Positions 35,276 to 43,936 of a stretch of DNA of 64,000 nt are shown here, piece by piece. Made by a program: the position numbers and the translations under genes. The stretch spans positions 1 to 64,000 of the forward strand of contig NZ_JABMCI010000043.1 of the NCBI RefSeq assembly GCF_013359775.1, written 5' to 3'. This DNA is from Cellulomonas humilata (GTDB taxonomy: Bacteria > Actinomycetota > Actinomycetes > Actinomycetales > Cellulomonadaceae). Each line of letters begins with the position of its first letter. The stretch's first letter is position 1. The notes below the pieces were generated by a model, which was given only the letters and a program-made list of their open reading frames with translations, ran no database searches and was not told the DNA's origin.

Positions 35276-36201
35276 GAGGTGCTCCAGCTGCGGGTGAGTC
35301 GGAAGTAGACCAGGGACATCACGGCCAGGAACGCCGCGAGCATGAGGCTCAGGGCCGTCGCCATGCCGTAGTTGCCGCCGAGGCTGTTCTGGAACGCGTA
35401 CCGGTAGACCAGCAGCAGGACCGAGATCGTGGCGTTGGCCGGACCGCCGCCGGTGAACAGGTAGGGCTCGAGGAACACCTGCGCGGTCCCGATGATCTGG
35501 AGGATGAAGGTGATGAGCAGGACGCCGCGCAGCTGCGGCATCGTGACGTGCCAGATCTTGCCCCAGACGGAGGCGCCGTCCACCTCGGCGGCGTCGTACA
35601 GCTCCGTCGGCACGCTGGTCAGCGCCGCGAGGTAGATGATCACCGTGCCTCCGGCGGCCGCCCAGGTGGCCTCGAGCACGAGCGACGGCATCGCCGACGT
35701 CGCGCTCTGCAACCAGGGTTGGGGCGGTATCCCGACGTACCCGATGATCGTGTTGAACACGCCCTCGGGGCGCGGGTCGTAGAAGAACTTCCACAGCAGG
35801 ACGGCGACCACCGGCGGGACGACGACGGGCAGGTAGGCCAGGGCCGAGAACAGGCCCTTCGCGCGGCGCACCTCGCTCATGAGCACGGCGGCGATCAGCG
35901 GCACCGGGTACCCGAAGATCAGTGCCAGGAGCGCGAAGTACGCGGTGTTGCGGACCGCCATCGGCAGCACCGGGTCGGCGAAGACGCGCTGGAAGTTCTC
36001 CAGGCCCACCCACTCCGTCACGATCAGGTTCGTCTTCTGGAAGCTCATGACGACGGCCTTGACGATGGGCGCCCACGAGAAGACCCCGAAGATCACCAGC
36101 ATCGGCAGCGCGAACACCAGGGTGGTCAGGCCGCCGCCGCGCACCCAGCTCACAGGGGTGCGTCGGTGTGCCGAGGTCGCGACGAGGGTGTCGGAGGTCA
36201 T
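35272..36201 (-). CDS. Sugar ABC transporter permease (MalF-like)
   Basis: A 309-residue CUT1 permease with a short cytoplasmic N-terminus, six helices and an EAA loop YDAAEVDGASVWGKIWHVTMPQL. I placed the start at ATG 36201 (MTSDTLV), 25 codons inside the longest frame. GAAGGA stands 6 nt before it, and the longer version would run through the upstream hairpin. Coupled to the next permease by a GTGA overlap. Confidence 0.9.
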   Translation of the reverse strand: MTSDTLVATSAHRRTPVSWVRGGGLTTLVFALPMLVIFGVFSWAPIVKAVVMSFQKTNLIVTEWVGLENFQRVFADPVLPMAVRNTAYFALLALIFGYPVPLIAAVLMSEVRRAKGLFSALAYLPVVVPPVVAVLLWKFFYDPRPEGVFNTIIGYVGIPPQPWLQSATSAMPSLVLEATWAAAGGTVIIYLAALTSVPTELYDAAEVDGASVWGKIWHVTMPQLRGVLLITFILQIIGTAQVFLEPYLFTGGGPANATISVLLLVYRYAFQNSLGGNYGMATALSLMLAAFLAVMSLVYFRLTRSWSTS

Positions 36202-36244
36202 GCAGTCCTTCTCTCGGGGGTGCCGTACCGGTGCGACGAGGTGA

Positions 36245-36277
36245 GGTGCCCGGCCCGGGGGTCCCGGGCCGGGCACC
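36245..36277 (-). terminator. Intra-operon attenuator hairpin between binding protein and permeases
   Basis: A perfect 15-bp stem (GGTGCCCGGCCCGGG and its complement) with a 3-nt loop lies 9 bp after the binding-protein stop and 43 bp before the permease start, the same geometry as the cebE-cebF hairpin. Confidence 0.7.
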
Positions 36278-36286
36278 GTCAGCGCG

Positions 36287-37681
36287 TCAGCCGGCCTGGT
36301 CGATCAGGGCCTGCGACTGCGTGTTCGCCTCGGCGAGCAGCGCGTCCAGGTCCACGCCCGGGTCGGTCATCACGGCCTGCACGATCGGGAACAGCAGGCC
36401 GTACGTCTCCTGCGTCGCGCGGGCAGCCTCGGGGATGACGGGCTGCTCGAACATCACGTCCGTGTAGCCGGCCATGTGGTCGAGCGGGACGTTGACGTAG
36501 TCCTGGATCCAGCCCAGCGAGGTCTCGTACTGCTCCTTGCTGAAGATCGGGAGCGTCGGGGTCCCCACGGCCTGCGGCGGGTCCTGCTCCGCGAGGATCT
36601 TGGCGTCGGCCACGGCCTGGTCCTGGTCCACCAGCTTGGACAGGTACCAGAAGTCGATCCACTTGACCGCGGCGTCCTTCTCCTCGGCGGTCGCCTGCGG
36701 AGCCACGGCGGCGTAGGTGCCTCCACCGAGGGTGCCGGAGTCGTCACCGTCGTTCGGCAGCGCGGTCAGCCCGTAGTCCAGGTTGTCCGCCGTGACGCCG
36801 TTGTTCTGCACCAGCGCGGTGTAGATGTCCGAGCCCGACGTGTACATGGCGAACTGCCCGGCGGCGAAGCCGGAGTTGACGTCACCCCAGCCCAGCTGCG
36901 TGTTCTCGAGCAGCGAGCCGTCCGCCTTGAGGTCACCGAGGAACTGCAGCGACTCCTTGACCGCCGGGTCGGTGAGCGTGGCCTCGTAGGTGTCGCCGTC
37001 GAGCACCTGCGTGCGACCGCCGCGCGAGTAGGCCGCAGCCGTCAGCTGCCACCCACCGGCGTTGTCGAGCGCCATCATGGCGTAGCCCGGCACGCCGGTC
37101 GCGTCCTTGATGGTCTTGGCGGCCGCGCGGACCTCGTCCCACGTGGTCGGCGGCTTGTCCGGGTCCAGGCCGGCGTCCGTGAAGAGCTTCCGGTTGTAGT
37201 GCAGCGCCACGGCGTAGATGGACTTGGCGGGGACGGCATAGACCAAGCCGTCGTCGCTGAGCCCGGCCGCGAGGACCTCCGGGTTGAAGTCGTCCGCGTA
37301 GGACAGCTGCTTGACCTGCTCGTCGATGTCGGCGATCTGGCCGTTCTGGATGAGCACCTTGGTGTCGGTGGCCGGCACCTCGAACACGTCCGGCAGGGTG
37401 CCGCCGGCGAGGTCGGCCGCGAAGGTCGACGCCAGCCAGTTGTACTCCTGGGTCTCGATGTCGATGTCTGGGTACTTGGCCTCGAACTGCTCGACCCGCT
37501 CGTCGAGCGCGTCGACAGCGGTCTGCTCGGCGCCGGGCTGGAGGCCGGCGACCGTGATGGTGATCTTGTCGCCGTCGGCCGTCGAGTCGCCGGACGGGTC
37601 GTCGTCGGTGCTGCACGCGGCCAGCAGGCCGAGCGAGAGCACACCGGCCATGGCGAGCGCGGTGCTGCGTGAGGACCTCAT
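36287..37681 (-). CDS. Alpha-glucoside-type ABC transporter substrate-binding lipoprotein
   Basis: A 464-residue family 1 solute-binding protein with lipobox LLAAC (Cys23) and an Asp-rich linker after it. It has the MalE-like two-lobe pattern. ATG 37681 is preferred over a GTG two codons upstream because AGGAG sits 5 nt before the ATG and would overlap the GTG. The neighbouring GH13 enzyme points to maltose, isomaltose, trehalose or a similar alpha-glucoside as ligand; the sequence alone does not settle which. Confidence 0.85.
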   Translation of the reverse strand: MRSSRSTALAMAGVLSLGLLAACSTDDDPSGDSTADGDKITITVAGLQPGAEQTAVDALDERVEQFEAKYPDIDIETQEYNWLASTFAADLAGGTLPDVFEVPATDTKVLIQNGQIADIDEQVKQLSYADDFNPEVLAAGLSDDGLVYAVPAKSIYAVALHYNRKLFTDAGLDPDKPPTTWDEVRAAAKTIKDATGVPGYAMMALDNAGGWQLTAAAYSRGGRTQVLDGDTYEATLTDPAVKESLQFLGDLKADGSLLENTQLGWGDVNSGFAAGQFAMYTSGSDIYTALVQNNGVTADNLDYGLTALPNDGDDSGTLGGGTYAAVAPQATAEEKDAAVKWIDFWYLSKLVDQDQAVADAKILAEQDPPQAVGTPTLPIFSKEQYETSLGWIQDYVNVPLDHMAGYTDVMFEQPVIPEAARATQETYGLLFPIVQAVMTDPGVDLDALLAEANTQSQALIDQAG

Positions 37682-37778
37682 CGTCACTCCTTCGTGAGGG
37701 AACGCGCCGGACAGGGTGCCTGGACGCGATCTGGTGCTGCGGTCAGAGGTGGTGCGTGTGCGGGTGGTGCGGTCGGGG

Positions 37779-39410
37779 TCAGGCGGGGGTGCGCAGCCAC
37801 GCGGCGGTGTCGCGCGGCAGCAGACCTGCCTCGAGCGGGGCGCTCGAGAGCAGGAGATCGGTGTGGGTGGGCAGGGCGGCGGGTTCGTCGCCGAGGTTGA
37901 CGACGCACACGAGGTCGCCGCGGGCGAACGCGAGCACGTCGTCGGGGGTGTCGATCCACGTCATCGGTCCGTCACCCAGGGCGGGCTCGGCGCGGCGGAT
38001 CGCCAGGAGGTCGCGGTACAGGTGGAGGGTCGACGTCGGGTCGGCCTCCTGCGCCGTGACGGTCAGGGCCGCCCAGCCCGCGGGCTGCGGGAGCCACGAC
38101 CCGCCGGACCCGAAGCCGTACGGGGCGGACGTGCCCGCCCAGGGCAGCGGGACGCGGCAGCCGTCCCGGCCGGGGTCGACGCCCTCGGACCGGAAGTGCA
38201 TCGGGTCCTGGAGGAGCCCCAGCGGGAGGTCCTCGACCTCGGGCAGGCCCAGTTCGTCACCCTGGTAGAGGTAGAGCGATCCCGGCAGCGCCGCGGTGAG
38301 CAGCGCGGCCGCCCGGGCCCGTCGCAGGCCGACAGCCAGGTCGGTCGGGGTGCCGAAGCGCTTGGCGGCGAACGCGAACGACGTGTCCTCGCGGCCGTAC
38401 CGGGTGACCGGCCGCGTGACGTCGTGGTTGGAGAGCACCCAGGTGGCGGGCGCTCCGACGGGTCCGTGCGCGGCGAGCGTGATGTCGATCGACTCGCGGA
38501 GCTGCTTGGCGTCCCACGGCCGGGCCATGAAGTCGAAGTTGAACGCCGTGTGCATCTCGTCCGGGCGCAGGTACTGCGCGAATCGCGCCTTGTCCTGGAG
38601 CCAGACCTCGCCGACGAGGACCCGGGTGCCCGCGTACGAGTCGGCGACCGCGCGCCATCCGCGGTAGACGTCGTGCAGCTCGTCGCGGTCCACGTGCGGG
38701 TGCTCCCCCGGCCCAGGGTGGGCGGGGACCTCGGGCAGCTCCGGGTCCTTGACCAGCAGCGCGGCCGAGTCGATGCGGATGCCGGCCACGCCGCGGTCGA
38801 ACCAGAACCGGAGCACGGCCTCGAACTCCGCGACGACGTCCGGGTGGGACCAGTTGACGTCGGGCTGCTGCGGCGCGAACAGGTGCAGGTACCACTCGCC
38901 GGGCGTCCCGTCGGGGTCGGTGGTCCGCGTCCACGTGTTTCCCTGGAAGTCCGACACCCAGCCGGTGGGGATCTGCTCGCCGTGCTCGCCCTTGCCGGGG
39001 TGGAACCAGAACCGCTCACGCTCCGGCGAGCCCGGTCCGGCGGCCAGCGCGGCCTGGAACCACACGTGCTGGTCCGAGACGTGGTTGGGGACGACGTCGA
39101 TGATGGTGCGGATGCCCAGCCCGAGGGCCTCGCTGATGAGCAGCTCGGCCTCCTCGAGGGTGCCGAAGGCCGGGTCGATCGCGCGGTAGTCGGCGACGTC
39201 GTAGCCGCCGTCGGCGAGCGGGGAGACGTACCAGGGGGTCACCCAGATCGCGTCCACGCCGAGGTCCCGCAGGTACGGCAGCCGCGACCGCAGGCCCGCC
39301 AGGTCGCCGGTGCCGTCGCCGTTCCCGTCGGCGAAGCTGCGCGGGTAGACCTGGTAGATCACGGCGCCGCGCCACCACAGCGGGTCCGTCTCGGGCTGCG
39401 CCTGCGCCAC
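37779..39410 (-). CDS. GH13 alpha-glucosidase / oligo-1,6-glucosidase-like enzyme
   Basis: A 543-residue cytoplasmic retaining glycosidase. The GH13 barrel motifs are intact: IIDVVPNH, nucleophile Asp214 in GIRIDSA, acid/base Glu268 in VGEVW and Asp330 in LSNHD. It begins DPLWWRGAVIYQVYPRSFADGNGDG, shown here as WWRGAVIYQVYPRSF, typical of exo-acting alpha-glucosidases. The frame continues 43 codons upstream, but those codons are Arg-rich and unlike the family, so GTG 39410 is chosen. There is no signal peptide, so it would act on imported oligosaccharides. The binding-protein gene follows after about 100 bp. Confidence 0.88.
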   Translation of the reverse strand: MAQAQPETDPLWWRGAVIYQVYPRSFADGNGDGTGDLAGLRSRLPYLRDLGVDAIWVTPWYVSPLADGGYDVADYRAIDPAFGTLEEAELLISEALGLGIRTIIDVVPNHVSDQHVWFQAALAAGPGSPERERFWFHPGKGEHGEQIPTGWVSDFQGNTWTRTTDPDGTPGEWYLHLFAPQQPDVNWSHPDVVAEFEAVLRFWFDRGVAGIRIDSAALLVKDPELPEVPAHPGPGEHPHVDRDELHDVYRGWRAVADSYAGTRVLVGEVWLQDKARFAQYLRPDEMHTAFNFDFMARPWDAKQLRESIDITLAAHGPVGAPATWVLSNHDVTRPVTRYGREDTSFAFAAKRFGTPTDLAVGLRRARAAALLTAALPGSLYLYQGDELGLPEVEDLPLGLLQDPMHFRSEGVDPGRDGCRVPLPWAGTSAPYGFGSGGSWLPQPAGWAALTVTAQEADPTSTLHLYRDLLAIRRAEPALGDGPMTWIDTPDDVLAFARGDLVCVVNLGDEPAALPTHTDLLLSSAPLEAGLLPRDTAAWLRTPA

Positions 39411-39508
39411 TCGCGTCTCGTCTCTCGTGGGCCTCCGTCGACGTCGACGGGGCCGTTCGTCCGCTGCTCCTCGCGCGGCCGCACCGTCTGCCACGGACCC
39501 GGAGGACC

Positions 39509-39566
39509 CTGCAAGACGCCGCTGTCGCGTTCCAGACACTAAAGGAACCGACTAGAACCACGCAAG
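39509..39566 (-). promoter_or_regulatory. Promoter of the GH13 gene with CTTGCAG-like half-sites
   Basis: On the minus strand TTGCGT (39560-39565), an 18-bp spacer and TAGTGT (39536-39541) form a good promoter. A CTTGCGT half-site coincides with the -35 element and a CTTGCAG half-site (39509-39515) lies about 20 nt past the -10. CTTGCAG is the repeat bound by Streptomyces MalR. Confidence 0.5.
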
Positions 39567-39627
39567 AAACTGACAGGACAGTTATCGAAGTGTGACCGGA
39601 ACGCCGGGGGATCTCGATGAGACGACG

Positions 39628-39663
39628 CAGACCCCGCCCCGCTCGACGGCGGGACGGGGTCTG
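39628..39663 (-). terminator. Hairpin terminator after the LacI regulator
   Basis: CAGACCCCG/CGGGGTCTG (9 bp) extended by an imperfect inner GC stem, 17 bp past the regulator stop on the minus strand. Confidence 0.6.
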
Positions 39664-39679
39664 TGAGAACGGCGGAAGG

Positions 39680-40708
39680 TCAGTCCCGGACGGTCACCGG
39701 CTGCGTCGGCGCGGGGCCGGTGGAGCCGCGCACCACCAGCTCCGGCTCGAAGAGCAGCTCGTCCTGGGGCACCGCGCTGCCGTGGATCTGGCTGACCAGC
39801 AGGTCGATCGCCGCACGACCCATGGGCTCGATCGGCTGGCGCACCGTCGTCAGAGGGGGCTCGGTGCAGCTCATGAACGCCGAGTCGTCGTAGCCGACGA
39901 CGGACACGTCGTCCGGGACGCGCAGGCCGGCCCGTCGAGCGGCACGGATGACCCCGAGCGCCAACGGGTCGCTGGCGCAGACGATGCCGGTCACGCCCTC
40001 GCGCAGCAGCCGGTTGCCCGCCGCCTGGCCGCTCTCGAGGGAGTACGCGCTGCGGACCACCTGGTTCTCGCCGAGCTCCAGGCCGAGCCGCTGCGTGATC
40101 GCCTGCGCCGCACGGAGCTTGCGCTCGGACGGCACGTGGTCCACCGGACCCAGCACGAGGCCGATCTTCGTGTGCCCGAGGGAGGCCAGGTGCCCGACCG
40201 CCTGCTCGATGGCGACCTCGTCGTCGCACGAGACGCGCGGGAACGGGAGCTCCTCGATCGAGGCGTTGATGAGGACGACCGGCAGGTTCCGCCCGGTGAG
40301 CCGCTCGTAGTGGCCGTGGGTGGCGTCGCGCTGCGCGTAGTGCCCCCCGGCGAACACGATCCCCGAGACCTGCTGCCCGAGCAGGAGCTCGACGTAGTCG
40401 GCCTCCGAGACTCCCCCGGCCGTCTGCGTGCACAGGACGGGGGTGAACCCCTGCTGCGCGAGGGCGCCGCCGACCACCTCGGCGAACGCGGGGAAGATCG
40501 GGTTCTGGAGCTCGGGGAGCACCAGGCCCACCAGGCGGGCGCGCTCACCGCGGAGCTTCGTCGGCCGCTCGTACCCGAGCACGTCGAGGGCCGTGAGCAC
40601 GGCCTCGCGCGTGGACTCCGAGACGCCGGGCTTTCCGTTGAGCACGCGGCTGACCGTGGCCTCCGAGACGCCGACCTTGCGTGCTACCTCTGCGAGTCGC
40701 CGGGACAT
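39680..40708 (-). CDS. LacI-family regulator, MalR-like
   Basis: A 342-residue repressor. The helix-turn-helix is RLAEVARKVGVSEATVSRVLNG and the hinge is GYERPTKLRG. The effector domain follows (GLVLPELQNPIFPAFAEVV...VVGYDDSAFMSCTEPPLTTVRQP). ATG 40708 stands 7 nt after TACAGT, so the message is probably leaderless. Three CTTGCA-type half-sites overlap the region just upstream, which suggests autoregulation. It precedes the GH13 gene and second sugar importer on the same strand and probably controls them. MalR is the nearest family I recognise; the inducer is unproved. Confidence 0.88.
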   Translation of the reverse strand: MSRRLAEVARKVGVSEATVSRVLNGKPGVSESTREAVLTALDVLGYERPTKLRGERARLVGLVLPELQNPIFPAFAEVVGGALAQQGFTPVLCTQTAGGVSEADYVELLLGQQVSGIVFAGGHYAQRDATHGHYERLTGRNLPVVLINASIEELPFPRVSCDDEVAIEQAVGHLASLGHTKIGLVLGPVDHVPSERKLRAAQAITQRLGLELGENQVVRSAYSLESGQAAGNRLLREGVTGIVCASDPLALGVIRAARRAGLRVPDDVSVVGYDDSAFMSCTEPPLTTVRQPIEPMGRAAIDLLVSQIHGSAVPQDELLFEPELVVRGSTGPAPTQPVTVRD

Positions 40709-40731
40709 GGCTGTCACTGTACTGCGCGGGA

Positions 40732-40759
40732 CTGCAAGTGGCTTGCATCCTCTTGCAAG
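40732..40759. promoter_or_regulatory. Cluster of CTTGCA-type operator half-sites upstream of the LacI gene
   Basis: CTGCAAG (40732-40738), CTTGCA (40742-40747) and CTTGCAAG (40752-40759) form one inverted and one direct pair with a 10-bp helical repeat. They cover the -35 region of the regulator's own promoter (-10 TACAGT at 40716-40721). Confidence 0.6.
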
Positions 40760-40863
40760 CGCGCCGCACGCGTGCGTCACCCGTTCGCCGCGGCCCCGGC
40801 GTGCGGTCCGCGCCACGGGCTTCTACCGTCAGATCTGCCCACATCGCCGACGACAGGTATGCC

Positions 40864-41724
40864 GTGCCACCGACCGAGTTCCGCCCGTCGGCGACCGCAC
40901 CGCTCGGACGCCGCTACCACCTCGAGCAGCAGCTCGGCCGGGGCGGTTCCGGCGAGGTGTTCCGGGCGACCGACGCACGGCTGCACCGGCCGGTGGCGCT
41001 CAAGCTGTTCTCCATCGGCGCGGCCTCGCCCGACGAGATCCGCCGGTACGCGCACGAGGCGCGCATCCTGTCCTCGCTCGCGCACCCCAGCCTTGTCGCC
41101 CTGCTCGACGTCGGCGCGGACGTGCTCCCGGACGCCGGTCCCGTCGCCTTCCTCGTCATGGAGCTGGTCGACGGCCGCACCCTGCGCGACACCATCGCGG
41201 ACGGTCCGCTCGCCCCGTCCCTCACCGCCGACGTCGGACGGCAGCTGGCGCTCGCGCTCGGCCACGCGCACGGCGCCGGCGTGGCCCACCGCGACGTCAA
41301 GCCGTCCAACGTCCTCGTCGCCACGGACCGCGCAGAGAGCGGCGCCCGTGACGCGCCCTGGTTGCCGGTGGTCCTCGCCGACTTCGGCATCGCCGTGACT
41401 GCCGCGGGCGCGCCGCTCACGCCGCGCGGGACCTCCGGTACCGCCGGCTACCAGAGCCCGGAGCAGGCACTCGGCCACCCTGCAGGGCCCCCGAGCGACG
41501 TCTACTCCCTCGGCCTCGTCCTGCTGGAGTGCCTGACGGGCGTCCGGGCGTATCCCGGCGACCCCCTGACCAGCTCGCTCGCCCGCCTGCTGGACCCGGT
41601 CGACGTCCCGGAGCGCTTCGGCCGCGACTGGATGCGGCTGCTGCGGGCGATGACGGCGGAGGACCCCGCCGCGCGGCCCACCCCGGCGGTCGTGGCCGCC
41701 GAGCTGAGGGCCCTGCGGGTATGA
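40864..41724 (+). CDS. Soluble serine/threonine protein kinase
   Basis: A 286-residue Hanks-type kinase domain without membrane helix, PASTA repeats or other sensor. Intact catalytic residues are the glycine loop LGRGGSGEV, Lys47 (VALKLF), HRDVKPSN with Asp144, and ADFGIA with Asp173. An activation loop with several Thr/Ser (TPRGTSGTAGYQSPEQA) suggests autophosphorylation. The frame opens upstream; GTG 40864 is the first start that leaves a short, family-like N-terminus. It is convergent with MarR. The substrate is unknown. Confidence 0.88.
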   Translation: MPPTEFRPSATAPLGRRYHLEQQLGRGGSGEVFRATDARLHRPVALKLFSIGAASPDEIRRYAHEARILSSLAHPSLVALLDVGADVLPDAGPVAFLVMELVDGRTLRDTIADGPLAPSLTADVGRQLALALGHAHGAGVAHRDVKPSNVLVATDRAESGARDAPWLPVVLADFGIAVTAAGAPLTPRGTSGTAGYQSPEQALGHPAGPPSDVYSLGLVLLECLTGVRAYPGDPLTSSLARLLDPVDVPERFGRDWMRLLRAMTAEDPAARPTPAVVAAELRALRV

Positions 41725-41747
41725 ACGCAGCGGGGAGGAACACAGCC

Positions 41748-42236
41748 CTAGGCGTCTGACCCCGACGGGTCGGGGATCTGCGCCTGCGCGGCGCGCAGCT
41801 TGTCGGTGAGGGCACGCAACGTCGCCAGCTCCTCGGTGTCCAGCGCCCCCCCGACCAGGCGTCGGATCGAGCGCACGTGCCGACGGCCGATCTCGCGCTG
41901 CACGCGCCGGCCCTCGGGGGTCAGGCAGACCGCCACGCCCCGCGCGTCGCCCTGCACTGGTCCGCGCTCGACCAGGCCGGCCTGCTCGAGGCGCTCCACC
42001 ATCCGGGACAGGCTCGGTTGCGTCAGCAGGCTCCCCTCACCCAGCTCCTTGAGCCGCGCCGTGCCCCCCGGGCAGCCGGAGAGGGTGAACAGGACGTCGT
42101 ACTCGCGGATGGTCAGGTCGCCCCAGACGTCGTCGCGCTGGAACCGCCGCATGAGCGCCACCTGGGCGCGGAACAGCGACTCCCACGCCTCCGCGGCCTC
42201 CCGTGCGCCCGGCAGCTCCCGGTCCGCGTCCGTCAT
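41748..42236 (-). CDS. MarR-family transcriptional regulator
   Basis: A 162-residue winged-helix regulator: [13 protein letters not shown] helix, [14 protein letters not shown], recognition region [22 protein letters not shown], wing [17 protein letters not shown]. The ATG follows GGGAGGG. It is divergent from the xylanase gene across 186 bp. Ligand and targets are unknown; it need not regulate the xylanase. Confidence 0.92.
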   Translation of the reverse strand: MTDADRELPGAREAAEAWESLFRAQVALMRRFQRDDVWGDLTIREYDVLFTLSGCPGGTARLKELGEGSLLTQPSLSRMVERLEQAGLVERGPVQGDARGVAVCLTPEGRRVQREIGRRHVRSIRRLVGGALDTEELATLRALTDKLRAAQAQIPDPSGSDA

Positions 42237-42256
42237 CGACCCACGCCCTCCCTTTC

Positions 42257-42268
42257 ATGCATACGCAT
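42257..42268. promoter_or_regulatory. Small palindrome upstream of marR
   Basis: ATGC-ATAC-GCAT lies 21 bp before the MarR ATG, at a place suited to a MarR autoregulatory operator. The short arms make this a weak call. Confidence 0.3.
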
Positions 42269-42319
42269 CGATCTTGTCTCAACCGCCTCGGTTCGGGGGA
42301 TGTTCCGAGCCGGTGATAT

Positions 42320-42353
42320 CGAAAGTGTCGCGCGTCGGCGTCTGAAATGTTTC
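42320..42353. promoter_or_regulatory. Candidate tandem operators upstream of the xylanase
   Basis: CGAAAGTGTCG (42320-42330) and GAAATGTTTC (42344-42353) both resemble the CGAAACTTTCG palindrome reported as a xylan-regulatory site in Streptomyces. The first differs at two positions and the second has perfect 4-bp arms. They lie 70-100 bp before the xylanase ATG. Confidence 0.4.
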
Positions 42354-42422
42354 GGTACCTCGCGGCGGGGACCACCGACCACCACTGTGCGATCGGCACC
42401 TGGCTCAACGAGGAGGAACCCC

Positions 42423-43874
42423 ATGCCTGTCGTCCATCCACCCCGCCGTTCCGCGCTCCGCACCGCGGCGGTCGCCCTCGCGGTGACCGCCGCCGTCGGG
42501 GCCGCACTGGCGATCCCCGCGCAGGCGGCGTCGACCCTGAAGGACCTGGCCACCGCGGCCGGCAAGGACATCGGCTTCGCACTGGACCCGAACCGGCTCT
42601 CCGAGTCGGCCTACAAGTCGATCGCCGACAGCGAGTTCAACCTCGTCGTCGCGGAGAACGCGATGAAGTGGGACGCCACCGAGCCGTCCCAGAACTCGTT
42701 CAGCTACGGCTCCGGCGACCAGGTGGCCAGCTACGCCGCCAGCACCGGCAAGGAGCTGTACGGCCACACCCTCGTGTGGCACTCGCAGCTGCCGGGCTGG
42801 GTGAGCAGCCTGTCCGGGACGGCACTCGAGTCGGCGATGAAGAACCACGTCACCAACGTGGCGACGCACTTCAAGGGAAAGGTGTCGTCCTGGGACGTGG
42901 TCAACGAGGCGTTCGGGGAGAACGGCGAGCGCCGCTCCGACTCCCCGTTCCAGCAGAAGCTCGGTGACGGGTACATCGAGACCGCGTTCCGGGCCGCTCG
43001 CGCCGCCGACCCGAACGCCAAGCTCTGCATCAACGACTACAACACGGACGCCGTCAACTCCAAGAGCACCGCGATCTACAACCTGGTCAGGGACTTCAAG
43101 GCGCGCGGCGTCCCCATCGACTGCGTCGGCTTCCAGTCCCACCTGATCATCGGGCAGGTCCCCTCGACCATGCAGCAGAACCTGCAGCGGTTCGCCGACC
43201 TGGGGGTCGACGTGCGGATCACCGAGCTCGACATCCGCATGCAGACGCCGTCGGACGCCACCAAGCTGGCCACCCAGGCCGCCGACTACAAGAAGGTCTT
43301 CCAGATCTGCCTCGCGGTCAGCCGCTGCCAGGGCGTGACCATCTGGGGCATCACCGACAAGTACTCGTGGGTTCCGGGCGTGTTCTCCGGGCAGGGCGCC
43401 GCGCTCGTCTGGGACGACGGCTACGCCAAGAAGCCCGCGTACGACGCGATCGCGTCGGCCTTCGGCGGTATCACCCCGACGACGCCGCCGGTCACGCCGA
43501 CCACCCCGCCGGTGACCCCGACGACCCCGCCCGTCACGCCGACCACCCCGCCGGTCGGGGGCTGCCAGGTCACCTACGGCGTGAACCAGTGGAACACCGG
43601 CTTCACCGCGAACGTCGTCGTGAAGAACACGTCGTCGACCGCGATCAACGGCTGGACTCTCACGTTCAGCTTCCCCGCGGGCCAGGCCGTGACGCAGGCG
43701 TGGAGCTCGGTGACCACGCAGTCCGGCTCGGCCGTGACCGTGAAGAACGCGGCCTGGAACGGGTCCATCCCCGCGGGCGGCAGTCAGCAGTTCGGGTTCA
43801 ACGGCTCGCACGGCGGCACCAACACCGCACCGAGCGCGTTCAGCCTCAACGGGACGGCGTGCACGATCGGATGA
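42423..43874 (+). CDS. cex: Secreted GH10 endo-beta-1,4-xylanase with CBM2 (Cex-like)
   Basis: A 483-residue precursor. Signal peptide to about residue 35 (PAQA-AS). The GH10 domain spans about 36-349, with acid/base Glu162 (WDVVNEAF) and nucleophile Glu268 (ITELDI), 106 residues apart as in C. fimi Cex. The linker at 351-378 is four perfect TPTTPPV heptads. The C-terminal CBM2 domain (381-483) has a likely disulfide between Cys381 and the Cys three residues from the end, and Trp residues for cellulose binding. Long identical stretches to Cex make function near certain: it cleaves xylan and can act on cello-oligosaccharides. A strong GAGGAGG ribosome-binding site precedes the ATG. Confidence 0.97.
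   Translation: MPVVHPPRRSALRTAAVALAVTAAVGAALAIPAQAASTLKDLATAAGKDIGFALDPNRLSESAYKSIADSEFNLVVAENAMKWDATEPSQNSFSYGSGDQVASYAASTGKELYGHTLVWHSQLPGWVSSLSGTALESAMKNHVTNVATHFKGKVSSWDVVNEAFGENGERRSDSPFQQKLGDGYIETAFRAARAADPNAKLCINDYNTDAVNSKSTAIYNLVRDFKARGVPIDCVGFQSHLIIGQVPSTMQQNLQRFADLGVDVRITELDIRMQTPSDATKLATQAADYKKVFQICLAVSRCQGVTIWGITDKYSWVPGVFSGQGAALVWDDGYAKKPAYDAIASAFGGITPTTPPVTPTTPPVTPTTPPVTPTTPPVGGCQVTYGVNQWNTGFTANVVVKNTSSTAINGWTLTFSFPAGQAVTQAWSSVTTQSGSAVTVKNAAWNGSIPAGGSQQFGFNGSHGGTNTAPSAFSLNGTACTIG
43473..43556 (+). repeat. In-frame 21-bp tandem repeat encoding the xylanase linker
   Basis: Four 21-bp units each encode TPTTPPV. Units differ only at synonymous positions. Such linker repeats change copy number easily. 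Confidence 0.9.
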
Positions 43875-43879
43875 CGCGT

Positions 43880-43912
43880 CCGGCCCGGGCCCGCTCGTCG
43901 GGTCCGGGCCGG
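43880..43912 (+). terminator. Hairpin terminator after the xylanase
   Basis: A 14-bp stem (one G-U pair) starting CCGGCCCGG with a 5-nt CTCGT loop, 5 bp past the stop codon. Confidence 0.7.
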
Positions 43913-43936
43913 TCCACCTGCGGATACGCTGACGCG

